A stretch of DNA of 64,000 nt from contig CACYQT010000004.1 in NCBI GenBank assembly GCA_902776645.1, forward strand, positions 124,001 through 188,000, given 5' to 3'. Of this stretch, positions 8,840 to 17,006 are shown piece after piece. Both the position numbers and the translations under genes were made by a program. The notes beneath the pieces were generated by a model that was given only the letters and a program-made list of their open reading frames with translations, did no database searches and was not told where the DNA came from. This stretch comes from an uncultured bacterium. Its GTDB lineage: Bacteria > Verrucomicrobiota > Lentisphaeria > Oligosphaerales > Oligosphaeraceae. The first letter of the stretch is position 1. Every line of letters begins with the position of its first letter.

Positions 8840-10225
8840 ATGCCTGCAAAAATTGGTCTTCTGCCATTCTACATCGCTCTTTACGACAAAACAAACCCCA
8901 AGCGCCGCCCGCAGATGCAGGCCAACGCGGATCTCATCGCGGATGAAATCCGCAAACTTGGCGTCGAAGTCGTCAAAGCCCCCATCTCCTGCGTCAAGCC
9001 GGAGTTTGAAAAATCCATCAAGTTGCTGGAAGACAACAAGGTGGACGCCATTGTGACGCTCCATCTCGCCTATTCGCCGTCGCTGGAATCCATCGACGCC
9101 GTCGCGGGAACGGACATTCCCGTTGTCATTCTGGACACGACGCCGGACTATGATTTCAACTTCAACGTCAACTGCGGCGAGAAGATCGGCCCGAACCACG
9201 GCATCCACGGCGTGCAGGATTTCTCCAACCTCCTCATCCGCAGGAAGAAGCCGTTCGTCTTGGTCGCCGGCCACTGGAAGCATTCCGCCGTCATCACCGC
9301 CAAGCTGAAGACCGCCCTCGAAGCCGCCGTCGCCGCGTCGAAATTCCGCAACTCCCGCGTCGGCATCATCGGCAAGCCGTTTGAAGGCATGGGCGATTTC
9401 GCCGTCCCGTATGACAAACTGAAGCAGGACTTCAACATGACCGTCGTCACATACGACAAGAAGGACCAGCCGGCCGACGCGGACTTCGACAAGAAGGTCG
9501 CCGCCGAAATGGAAGCGGACAAAGAACGCTTCATCACGGACAAGCTGACGCCGGAAGCCCACAAGACGACCGCTGAGACCTGCATCCGCGTCCGCGACTG
9601 GATGGAAGCCCAGAAACTGGACGCCTTCACCGCCTCCTTCCTGGACGTCAACCGGAAGGACGGCTGGGATACCGTCCCCTTCCTGGAGGCCTCCAAAGCC
9701 CTCGCCCGCGGCACAGGCTATGCCGGCGAAGGTGATGTCCTGACGGCAAATCTCGTGTCCGCAATGCTTTCCATCTATCCGGAAACAACGTTCACGGAAA
9801 TGTTCTGCCCAGACTGGCAGAACGACCAGATCTTCCTCTCCCACATGGGCGAAGCCAACGTGGACCTCTACGCCGCGAAGGGGAATCTCGTCTCCAAACC
9901 GTATAATTTCAGCGACACGGGCAGCCCCGCCGTCGCCTACGGCATCTTCAAGCCGGGCCCCGCGATTCTCGTCAATCTGGCGCCGATTCAAGACGGCAAA
10001 TACCGTCTGCTCATCTGCAACGGCATCTGCCACGCTCCGGAGAATCCCGAACCGGTGGAATGCATCAAAGGATGGTTCAAGCCGAAGAAGAATCTGCCGG
10101 AGTTCCTCGAAACCTACAGCAACAACGGCGGCACGCACCATTCCGCCCTCTGCTACAACGCGGATCCGCAGGTGCTGATGTACTTCGCCAAGCTCATGGG
10201 CTTCGAAGCCGTTGAAGTCTGCTAA
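8840..10225 (+). CDS. L-fucose/L-arabinose isomerase-like protein
   Basis: A 461-residue protein with the N-terminal fold typical of the fucose/arabinose isomerase superfamily (MPAKIGLLPFYIALYD ..., then DAIVTLHLAYSPSLESIDA). The C-terminal half holds FTEMFCPDWQNDQIFLSHMGEANVD and VAYGIFKPGPAILVN, as in COG2407-type proteins. Such enzymes interconvert aldoses and ketoses, usually with a divalent metal; the actual sugar cannot be read from sequence. Good ribosome site AAGGAG at 8828-8833. The next gene (10445) is a Gfo/Idh/MocA dehydrogenase, which suggests a sugar-processing pair. Two tandem hairpins follow the stop. Confidence 0.82.
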   Translation: MPAKIGLLPFYIALYDKTNPKRRPQMQANADLIADEIRKLGVEVVKAPISCVKPEFEKSIKLLEDNKVDAIVTLHLAYSPSLESIDAVAGTDIPVVILDTTPDYDFNFNVNCGEKIGPNHGIHGVQDFSNLLIRRKKPFVLVAGHWKHSAVITAKLKTALEAAVAASKFRNSRVGIIGKPFEGMGDFAVPYDKLKQDFNMTVVTYDKKDQPADADFDKKVAAEMEADKERFITDKLTPEAHKTTAETCIRVRDWMEAQKLDAFTASFLDVNRKDGWDTVPFLEASKALARGTGYAGEGDVLTANLVSAMLSIYPETTFTEMFCPDWQNDQIFLSHMGEANVDLYAAKGNLVSKPYNFSDTGSPAVAYGIFKPGPAILVNLAPIQDGKYRLLICNGICHAPENPEPVECIKGWFKPKKNLPEFLETYSNNGGTHHSALCYNADPQVLMYFAKLMGFEAVEVC

Positions 10226-10229
10226 CCAA

Positions 10230-10297
10230 TAACAACTTATTAGCCGCCGATGGCGGCGTTTACTAACAACTTATTAGCCGCCGATGGCGGCGTTTAC
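10230..10297 (+). terminator. Two perfect 34-bp tandem repeats, each with a GC hairpin
   Basis: The unit TAACAACTTATTAGCCGCCG... occurs twice without change (10230-10263, 10264-10297). Each unit carries GCCGCC-GAT-GGCGGC followed by GTTTAC. Placed directly after the isomerase stop, the stems probably end or stabilise its transcript, although the T-run is short. The exact duplication points to recent slippage or copying. Confidence 0.6.
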
Positions 10298-10307
10298 AAG
10301 TTTGTTT

Positions 10308-10431
10308 TCTGGAGGTTCTGGATATTCTGGATACTCTGGAGATAATACAAATCCAGAATATCCAGTAAATCCAGTAAATCCAGTCGTTTAACCACTAACC
10401 ACTAACCACTAACCACTAACCACTAACCACT
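10308..10431. repeat. Mosaic of three short-period repeat arrays
   Basis: Three arrays abut: TTCTGGATA-type units (10308-10341), their complement-like ATCCAGTAA units (10351-10383), and about six copies of TAACCAC (10389-10431). The first two can pair with each other as an imperfect long stem. The third matches arrays in the composite modules at 7940 and 46476. No gene is seen. Confidence 0.75.
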
Positions 10432-10444
10432 CAAGGAAAACATC

Positions 10445-11686
10445 ATGGGCATCAGCATCGGCATGGTCGGCCTGGGCTCCTTCGCGTCCTGCTTCGTCGA
10501 TCTCTTCAAATCACATCCGCTCGTTGACCGCATCGCATTCTGCGACCGCGAACCGGAGCGCGTCCAGAAATGGGCGGACAGCACGTTCATGGCCAACAAA
10601 TTCAATCCGAAAGACCGCTACTATTCCATAGAGGACATGTGCAAGGCGGATCTGGACGCCATCGTCATCATCACCCAGCCGTGGCTCCACGCGGGACAGG
10701 CCATCCAGGCCATGGAGGCCGGAAAGGACGTCTATTCCGCCGTTCCGATCATCAGCATCCCAGACGACGACGAGACGCTTGACTGGATCGGAAAAATCAT
10801 CGACACATCCGTCCGCACAGGCAAGCACTACATGCTCGGCGAGACCACCGTCTTCCGCCCGCAGACGCAGTTCTGCATGCGCAAGGTGAAGGAAAACGCC
10901 TTCGGCGATTTCGTCTACGCGGAAGGCGAATACTGCCACGACGTCGATTCCGCCTGCAACCTCCGCGAAGTCCACGCCTCCCGCGCCGCCTCCAAGGCCG
11001 GACAGGAAGGCGAAATTCTCATGCAGAAATATTTCGAGCGTGGTTGCCTGACTGGCCCGATGCATTATCCAACCCATTCCTGCGCAGGGCCTTGCATCGT
11101 CATGGACACGTGGGCGACGAAGGTCACCTGCTACGGCTTCAAAAACCGCGACAACGACCCGCATTTCGCCCATAGCGCCTTCTCCAACGAATTCGGCTTC
11201 TTCAAAATGGCCAACGGCGCCACCGTCCGCATCGCCGAAACACGCGAAGCCGCAGGCCGCCTCTCATCCGTCGAAAGCGAAATCTTCCGCATTCTCGGCA
11301 CACGCGGTTCCTTCTCCGAAGACACATGGTACTACAACGGCCGTACGAATCCGACGGACGCGAAGGTCATCCCGCCTGTCAAACTGTCCCATGCGGAAAT
11401 GTTCGACAAGCTGCCGGAAGACGTCGAATTCGCCTTCAAGCAGGCCCTCAACAAGAATCTCTCCGTCGAACAATTGAAAGACACGGATTTCAAACCGACG
11501 GGCCACGGCGGTTCGCATCCCTATCTCGTCCATGAGTTTGTGTCATCCGTCGCCGAACACCGCCAGTCCATCATCAATCCGTGGATTGCGGCTCGTTTCA
11601 TGACGATGGGCGTCATGGCCCACAAGTCCGCCCTGAAGGACGGCGAAACGCTGAACGTTCCGGATTGGGGCCTCCCGCCGCAGTAA
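10445..11686 (+). CDS. Gfo/Idh/MocA family oxidoreductase lacking the usual EKP motif
   Basis: A 413-residue NAD(P)-dependent dehydrogenase. The Rossmann N-terminus reads ISIGMVGLGSFASCFVDLF. The C-terminal alpha/beta dimerisation domain contains GCLTGPMHYPTHSCAGP. In most family members the segment after GKxV is EKP with a catalytic lysine; here it is DVYSAVPI, so the lysine is absent, as in the SEVP-type subgroup. It probably oxidises a sugar or sugar derivative, possibly together with the upstream isomerase. The ATG at 10445 follows AAGGAAAA. Confidence 0.85.
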   Translation: MGISIGMVGLGSFASCFVDLFKSHPLVDRIAFCDREPERVQKWADSTFMANKFNPKDRYYSIEDMCKADLDAIVIITQPWLHAGQAIQAMEAGKDVYSAVPIISIPDDDETLDWIGKIIDTSVRTGKHYMLGETTVFRPQTQFCMRKVKENAFGDFVYAEGEYCHDVDSACNLREVHASRAASKAGQEGEILMQKYFERGCLTGPMHYPTHSCAGPCIVMDTWATKVTCYGFKNRDNDPHFAHSAFSNEFGFFKMANGATVRIAETREAAGRLSSVESEIFRILGTRGSFSEDTWYYNGRTNPTDAKVIPPVKLSHAEMFDKLPEDVEFAFKQALNKNLSVEQLKDTDFKPTGHGGSHPYLVHEFVSSVAEHRQSIINPWIAARFMTMGVMAHKSALKDGETLNVPDWGLPPQ

Positions 11687-11784
11687 CGAGGGCGTCCCGC
11701 CGTTGATTTGCAGCGACGCCGTCGCGGTATGGCGGCGGCGTTCCGCCTGCGGCGGCAAACACATTCTTCCAAATACCATCGCAT

Positions 11785-11855
11785 AATGGGACTTCTGGGA
11801 TATCTGAGATATCTGGGACATGGTGAAAAACCGTACCCCAGATATTTTTAGATTT
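11785..11855. repeat. TGGGA/TCTGAGATA short repeats with inverted end
   Basis: Units such as TTCTGGGATATCTGAGATATCT (partly) and TGGGACA are followed by CCCCAGATATTTTT. The opposed TCTGGG and CCCAGA words can pair across the ACATGGTGAAAAACC spacer. The region lies between convergent genes, so it may act as a two-way terminator. The preceding stretch 11687-11784 holds GC-rich palindromic words (GGCGGCGGCGTTCCGCC) and no gene. Confidence 0.5.
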
Positions 11856-11872
11856 CCATAAAGCTTTTACTC

Positions 11873-13837
11873 TTATTCGCCGCCAATCAGCTTTTCCAGT
11901 ATCGCGGCAATCGGCCGGTAATCCACCTTCTGGCATCCATCATACCAATGGGCATATTGCCCCGTAAGATATTCCGGCAGAAGTTCTTCGTAATCTTTCA
12001 ACGCACGGCGCGCCTCCATAAGGCGCGCCGTTTTCGTTTCATCGTCGCCGTTTTGGAAAGCGATCAACGCCAACTGGCATTCTCGTTCGCAACGGCAGAA
12101 ACAACGGTGAAGTCCGGCCGGATAGACAAGCTGCGCATAGAGGAAGGCCGATTCCTCCTGCGGAAGCGACGGTTGCAATGCCTTGGTGCATTCATACACA
12201 TGCGCCATGGCCTGTTCCTGTCGTTCAAGCCGTTGGATAAGCTCTTGCGTATCACTGACATCGGGAAACATGTCCGACAGCGAATCCAAAAACATATTCG
12301 GCTTTCCGGCCTTCGCCTTTTCGCCTCTTTCGCCTTTACTGATTTTGTGGAGCGATTGGCTGCAACGATGCAACATCAGTCCGTCGTTGCAGACAGCGAC
12401 ACCGCGTGAATTCTTCTCAAAGGCTTGGAAATAATCACGATAGCACTGTCGAATTGACTCATGGCAGGCGGAAAAATGCTCCGCCACCCATCTTTCCAGA
12501 TAGCCTTCCGGTGAGAAATCCTCTGGATTCGCGGTGATTTTCGCGGTGCCGCCAACGCCATAGATGAATTCACGAATATTGGACGAATTGAAGATCGCAT
12601 AGCATAACTTCCGTGTCGCCATGGCGTTGCACAAAACATCATGAAAATCTTTCACTCCGATGGCCTGCGCCAAATGCGTTCCGCAGATAATCGCATGATG
12701 GCAATAGACGCCGTAGCTGGCGGACGGATCGTTGGGCGATTCGAAGAAATCATCCTGCAGCCGCCATCCCGCGCAATTGTCTGAAAAGACCGTGATGACA
12801 TCGTGCGGAATCTCAAGAAGCCCGCGTTTGTTGAAAATAGAACCTTCGCCCCATAACGTCGTGGAAAACAAAGCTTTGGAATCACCAGTCAATCGCAGGA
12901 CTAGTTCTTTTTGCTCACGAATGGCGGAGGCGATGACAGCTGCGCGGCCTTCATCGGTCTCTGGAGCCGAACCGGCCTCCCAAAATGGTCGGTCGCCCCG
13001 TCCGCGCAGCCCAAGCTGCCAAATGACTTCCGGATATTTTGACCAACGGCGGATGGAATCGCTCCACACCTCCCGTAGCGCATCAGGATCGGAAAAGTAG
13101 GAGAATTCCTTTTGCAACCCTTTGGCGCGCCAGTAGTTGTCGAATCCAAACGCACTGACGCCAAGCGGTTCCACATGATGCATCGTGAGAATGAAGCCAC
13201 GCCGCGAGAATTCCTCCAATAGCATCTCCTCCTCCGGATTGCGGATATCGACGAAGCTTGCGGGAATCGCCAGATTGTATCCCATGCGGATGAGCGTCTC
13301 CGCCACCCGTCGGGCCGTATTTCGCGAAATGACCGTATGGTAGTATTTATATTCGGTATGCCGCGGGCCGCCGATCTCCCATCCCGTCAGCAGGTCTTCG
13401 TCGTTGATGAACACGCCGCGATAACGGATAGTCGGATTTCCCGCCTGACATTCGATCGTCTCCCATTTGAATGACTCAAGCCGCCGGACAGGAATCTGCG
13501 TCCATAGATAACATGGGTCAACATGCAGGAAATCAGCGGAATACGCATAAATCCCGTAGATGGCTCCGCGCATATCCGAACCGTCGATGAACAACATGTT
13601 GTTCGGTTCGGAATGAAGCCGCCAATTCTCAACGGCATCTTCCGAAAATGCCTCTGGTTGTATGCGGATGACAATTCCGTCACGCGACGGCTTTTCCTGT
13701 ACAATAGACGGCGCAACCGCATGGCCTGTCGCCATTTGGATATCTTTCGCCAAATCCTGCGCCGCCAGTTTCAGTGGCTCCTGAGCTTCAGCGGATAGAA
13801 CGATTTGCAATGATGAAGTCAGTTCAAATGTACTCAT
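11873..13837 (-). CDS. GH115-like alpha-glucuronidase family protein
   Basis: A 654-residue protein resembling glycoside hydrolase family 115, which removes (4-O-methyl-)glucuronic acid from xylan. Supporting segments are the N-terminal domain IVLSAEAQEPLKLAAQDLAK, GAIYGIYAYSADFLHVDP with a following Trp, and IRYRGVFINDEDLLTGWEIG, a typical family signature that opens the catalytic barrel. It is shorter than usual (GH115 enzymes are mostly 800-950), probably because a C-terminal domain is missing. No signal peptide is seen, suggesting action on imported oligosaccharides. It lies 48 bp downstream of an amidohydrolase gene on the same strand, a likely operon. Substrate not proven. Confidence 0.75.
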   Translation of the reverse strand: MSTFELTSSLQIVLSAEAQEPLKLAAQDLAKDIQMATGHAVAPSIVQEKPSRDGIVIRIQPEAFSEDAVENWRLHSEPNNMLFIDGSDMRGAIYGIYAYSADFLHVDPCYLWTQIPVRRLESFKWETIECQAGNPTIRYRGVFINDEDLLTGWEIGGPRHTEYKYYHTVISRNTARRVAETLIRMGYNLAIPASFVDIRNPEEEMLLEEFSRRGFILTMHHVEPLGVSAFGFDNYWRAKGLQKEFSYFSDPDALREVWSDSIRRWSKYPEVIWQLGLRGRGDRPFWEAGSAPETDEGRAAVIASAIREQKELVLRLTGDSKALFSTTLWGEGSIFNKRGLLEIPHDVITVFSDNCAGWRLQDDFFESPNDPSASYGVYCHHAIICGTHLAQAIGVKDFHDVLCNAMATRKLCYAIFNSSNIREFIYGVGGTAKITANPEDFSPEGYLERWVAEHFSACHESIRQCYRDYFQAFEKNSRGVAVCNDGLMLHRCSQSLHKISKGERGEKAKAGKPNMFLDSLSDMFPDVSDTQELIQRLERQEQAMAHVYECTKALQPSLPQEESAFLYAQLVYPAGLHRCFCRCERECQLALIAFQNGDDETKTARLMEARRALKDYEELLPEYLTGQYAHWYDGCQKVDYRPIAAILEKLIGGE

Positions 13838-13885
13838 GGTATGTTCGTCACGGTGTTCCTATCGGCGTCTCGCCATCGCGTTACC

Positions 13886-14779
13886 TCACAGCCCCAGCAG
13901 ACGCTCCGCGTTCAGATGGGTGATCTTTTCGTAGGCGGCCTGTGAGATTTTCTTCTCCTCCAGGCCGTTCTTCAGGAAGTCTCTGAGGCCGAAGAAGATA
14001 CTGCTGTTGCGATTCTTCGGCTGGCAAAGATCCGTCCCGTAGAACACCCTGTCTTGGAATTCGTCGATGAATTCGTAGGCGAACGACGGATCACGCGTCA
14101 GCGAATTGAGACCGCTTCCGGCCGAAAAGTCACCGAGCAGATTGTCGTATTTGCGCATCAGCTCGGCGATTCGGCCCGGTCGAACCACGGGGCCTGTTGG
14201 ATAACCGCCCCAATTGGCCGCGTTCACATCGGAACTCATGTGGGACCAGAAGGCCTGCGAATGCCCCAAGATCTTGAGATTCGGGAACTTCTGCAGGACG
14301 CTCTCCAGCCGTTTCAGCCCCAGTTCGTCCACCAGACCGTACATTCCGCCTTCCTGCGTCGCGACATGGATGGTGACGGGAAGTTCGTTCTTCTCCGCCG
14401 CCGCAAACAGATTCAGACAGCGCGGATCCGTGAACGGCATGTTGATCGTCAGTTCACCTATCCCCTTGCAGCCCTTTGCTTTGTAATGTTCGATGATGAA
14501 CGAAAGATCCGCGTCCGGCGTATTGAACATCATGCGCGGATCCAAATTCAAAAACGGAATGAAATGGCCGCCGCTCTCCTGCGCGATGTCCAGAACTTCA
14601 TCGACCGTCTGCGTCACGGACGTGTTTTCCGGCCCGATGACAGGCAGCAGCACGCCGCGGTCGATGCCGATTTCCTTGTGCATATTCAGCAGAAGCTCCG
14701 GCCAGACAAACGGCTCGTCGCCACGACGATATGGCAAATCTTTGTTCTTCAGGCAATGCCCATGAATATCGATCAACAT
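13886..14779 (-). CDS. Amidohydrolase (COG2159 family)
   Basis: A 297-residue TIM-barrel metal-dependent hydrolase of the amidohydrolase-2 type. HGH near the N-terminus (MLIDIHGHCL) and ILGHSQAFW supply metal-binding histidines, and YGTDLCQP supplies a late Asp. Family members include decarboxylases and lactonases acting on small acids and lactones. As the first gene of a probable two-gene operon with the GH115-like enzyme it could process a uronic-acid product; this is inference. Two inverted repeats (14823-14838 and 14847-14866) lie 44-87 bp upstream of the start and are candidate operator sites. Confidence 0.82.
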   Translation of the reverse strand: MLIDIHGHCLKNKDLPYRRGDEPFVWPELLLNMHKEIGIDRGVLLPVIGPENTSVTQTVDEVLDIAQESGGHFIPFLNLDPRMMFNTPDADLSFIIEHYKAKGCKGIGELTINMPFTDPRCLNLFAAAEKNELPVTIHVATQEGGMYGLVDELGLKRLESVLQKFPNLKILGHSQAFWSHMSSDVNAANWGGYPTGPVVRPGRIAELMRKYDNLLGDFSAGSGLNSLTRDPSFAYEFIDEFQDRVFYGTDLCQPKNRNSSIFFGLRDFLKNGLEEKKISQAAYEKITHLNAERLLGL

Positions 14780-14822
14780 GTTGTCTCTTCCTTTTTTCTA
14801 CGTTTGATTGTTCTTTTAGAAT

Positions 14823-14838
14823 ACAATATACATATTGT
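14823..14838. promoter_or_regulatory. Palindrome ACAATAT-AC-ATATTGT
   Basis: Perfect 7-bp arms around two bases, 44 bp upstream of the amidohydrolase start. A related palindrome lies before the LysR gene (21499-21513) and a looser one between the TetM-like and TIM-barrel genes (24455-24474), so it may be a shared operator or an AT-rich promoter core. Confidence 0.45.
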
Positions 14839-14846
14839 CGCCCATA

Positions 14847-14866
14847 TTCAAGAATCACTTCTTGAA
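14847..14866. promoter_or_regulatory. Inverted repeat TTCAAGAA-TCAC-TTCTTGAA
   Basis: Perfect 8-bp arms with a 4-bp spacer in the divergent region between the amidohydrolase and the AlbA_2 gene. The size fits a dimeric repressor site. No T-run on either side supports a terminator. Confidence 0.45.
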
Positions 14867-14899
14867 ATATACGGCTACTTGTGAAGGAAAAAAGCCACT

Positions 14900-14995
14900 A
14901 TGTTGGAAAATTACAAATATGACTATATTGTAATAGTTGTAGTTTTTCTCAGTGATTGTGTCATTTCCCGTTCAAGGTCATTAAACAGCAGATAG
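14900..14995 (+). CDS. Possible 31-residue leader ORF
   Basis: Starts with ATG after AAGGAAAA, contains a hydrophobic run (YIVIVVVFL) and ends three bases before the ATG of the AlbA_2 gene. It might be a small membrane peptide or a translationally coupled leader. The sequence is short and could be open by chance in this AT-rich gap. Confidence 0.25.
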   Translation: MLENYKYDYIVIVVVFLSDCVISRSRSLNSR

Positions 14996-14998
14996 AAG

Positions 14999-16159
14999 AT
15001 GGATGCTGAAAAACTATTAGAAATCATCGCCAATGGCGAGACAAGCAAAGTCCAGTTCAAGGAGGTTTTCAGCAATGCAGACTCCATCGCCACCGAACTA
15101 GTCGCCTTTTCAAATGCAAAAGGCGGAATGATTTTGTTTGGCATAAACGAGAAGACTGGAGCCGTGACAGGCCTTGATTTTGCATCCTTGCGGGAAATCG
15201 GGAGCAAAATGTCGCAAATCGCCACGGACTTGGTCAGACCCATTATCCCAATTACAACTGAAGTTATTGCTCTTCAATATGATGGCGAAACACGACGTGT
15301 TTTGGTCGTATATGTTGAGGAAGGAACTGCCAAGCCATATAAAGACCGAAATGGCACCATCTGGATGAAACAAGGCAGCGATAAACGCAAATTGACGGAA
15401 AATGCCGAAATCATCAGGCTGTTCCAGCAGAGCGGAATTGTCTTCACAGATGAAATGACTGTCCCCGATACAAGCCTTGATGACACGGATGAGCGATTGA
15501 TCAAAGACTATCTGTCACACATCGGCAATGAAGACATGGACGTCTCTGAAGCAATCTGCCAGAATCTTAATATTCTGAAAAACGGACGCCTGACTTTAGG
15601 AGGCCTGCTGTTCTTCGGTAAAGAGCCGCAACGATTCCGCCCCGCTTTCTGCGTGAAAGCCGTTTCGTTCTATGGTAATGACCTTGCGGGAAGCAGTTAT
15701 CGCGACAGTATCGATATCGTTGGCGTCATTCCAGACATATTCAAAGGCATGATGTCGTTTCTCAAAAATAATTTGCATCATACACAGCAAGGGCAGAACT
15801 TCAATTCCACAGGCATCCTTGAAATATCGGAAATCGCCTTGGAAGAGTTATGCCAGAACGCATTGACCCATCGTGATTATTCCAAAAACGCCTCTGTCAA
15901 TCTGCTGATTTTCGACAATCGTGTGGAAATAATCAGCCCCGGTGCGCTGCCAAACAGCCTGACCATTGAAAACATCAAGATGGGAAACGCGGTCATGCGG
16001 AATCCGCTGATTGCGTCCTTCTGCGCCAAGACCATGAAATACCGTGGCTTAGGCTCAGGTATTGTGCGAGCATTAAAAGAACAGCCTGACATCCATTTTA
16101 TTAATGATTCAAACGGCGAACAATTCAAAGTCATTATTCCACGAAAAAATGCAGACTGA
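14999..16159 (+). CDS. AlbA_2 (Schlafen-like) domain protein with GHKL-type ATPase domain
   Basis: A 386-residue protein. The N-terminal AlbA_2/Schlafen-like domain is shown by KVQFKEVFSNADSIATELVAFSNAKGGMILFGI (ended at the conserved G-x-x-x-x-G-I pattern). The C-terminal region ALEELCQNALTHRDYSKNA ... VEIISPGALP ... YRGLGSGIVRAL matches the HATPase_c_4 domain found in COG2865 proteins, often annotated as transcriptional regulators or RecG-like helicases. Base composition is more AT-rich than in flanking metabolic genes, suggesting an accessory origin. The lipoprotein gene that follows starts 43 bp after its stop. Role could be regulatory or defensive. Confidence 0.85.
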   Translation: MDAEKLLEIIANGETSKVQFKEVFSNADSIATELVAFSNAKGGMILFGINEKTGAVTGLDFASLREIGSKMSQIATDLVRPIIPITTEVIALQYDGETRRVLVVYVEEGTAKPYKDRNGTIWMKQGSDKRKLTENAEIIRLFQQSGIVFTDEMTVPDTSLDDTDERLIKDYLSHIGNEDMDVSEAICQNLNILKNGRLTLGGLLFFGKEPQRFRPAFCVKAVSFYGNDLAGSSYRDSIDIVGVIPDIFKGMMSFLKNNLHHTQQGQNFNSTGILEISEIALEELCQNALTHRDYSKNASVNLLIFDNRVEIISPGALPNSLTIENIKMGNAVMRNPLIASFCAKTMKYRGLGSGIVRALKEQPDIHFINDSNGEQFKVIIPRKNAD

Positions 16160-16202
16160 AAGTGAATTGATAAGTAAATTGTTCTCAATAACTTGTCATT
16201 AT

Positions 16203-16949
16203 ATGAGAAAACTGCGTCTTTTCGTCTTGGCAATTCTTTGCCTGACATGCTGCGGTTGTTGCTTTTCAGACAGAACCCAAGATTTCTGCAACCGATGCTA
16301 CAGCTGCCAAACAACACAAATAATCGCTAGAAATGGCAGATTCTCTCAAGACGGAACAACTTTCACCGTCTATTCCCATAAGTTAATCGATCCCGATCCA
16401 AACCAGCATTTAGCGGATTATATAAAATATGAGACTACCCATGTCTATTCAATGACATCGCCTGAACAAAACGGAAAACTTTGCCAATTTACTCTTGTTC
16501 CATCCATCAATACCAAGCGTTTAAATGTGAACACCTTTGGCCTGCCAGAAAATATTAAGTATTGCAATTCTAAGACTTTAGACTACAGCAGCTTGACTTT
16601 GCCTGTATTAATATTGCCACATTATTCAAGAAAATGCGCCATCTCGACTCATCCTGATGATGCCAGTTACTTTTTCAAGCCATTTATTATTTATTGCAAA
16701 GATGACTATATACTTGCAATTCCGTATAAAATGGAAAACAATATCTGTCATTTTTACATACCTAAAGAAGACCTTGTAACCGAAAATATTTATACAAAAA
16801 CATCAAATATAGGCAATATTTTGTCAAAAGTCGTTCTAATGCCACCTGCTGTTATTCTTGATGTCATCACATCGCCCATTCAGTTCATCGTTTTTGTCCA
16901 TAATACACTGAATGGTAAAAGCCATCTAAAAATCTACCCGTATCCATAG
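16203..16949 (+). CDS. Small lipoprotein, YceK/DUF1375-like C-terminus
   Basis: About 248 residues from the ATG at 16203 (MRKLRLFVLAILCLTCCGC); the longer upstream frame overlaps the AlbA_2 gene and lacks a signal. The lipobox-like LTCC after a hydrophobic core indicates a lipoprotein. The end (VVLMPPAVILDVITSPIQFIVF) resembles the conserved segment of YceK-type lipoproteins (Pro-rich, D-x-x-T-x-P-I-Q). The middle is unrecognised. It is AT-rich like its neighbour, so the two probably share an origin. Confidence 0.65.
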   Translation: MRKLRLFVLAILCLTCCGCCFSDRTQDFCNRCYSCQTTQIIARNGRFSQDGTTFTVYSHKLIDPDPNQHLADYIKYETTHVYSMTSPEQNGKLCQFTLVPSINTKRLNVNTFGLPENIKYCNSKTLDYSSLTLPVLILPHYSRKCAISTHPDDASYFFKPFIIYCKDDYILAIPYKMENNICHFYIPKEDLVTENIYTKTSNIGNILSKVVLMPPAVILDVITSPIQFIVFVHNTLNGKSHLKIYPYP

Positions 16950-17006
16950 TATATATTATTACAAATATCGAAAACATTCTATTATAACCCTATCCTTTTT
17001 TTCACC

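Noticed and set aside
10389-10431. Telomere-like TAACCAC repeats suggesting a linear replicon end
   Set aside because: They lie between genes, are short, and recur inside composite intergenic modules.
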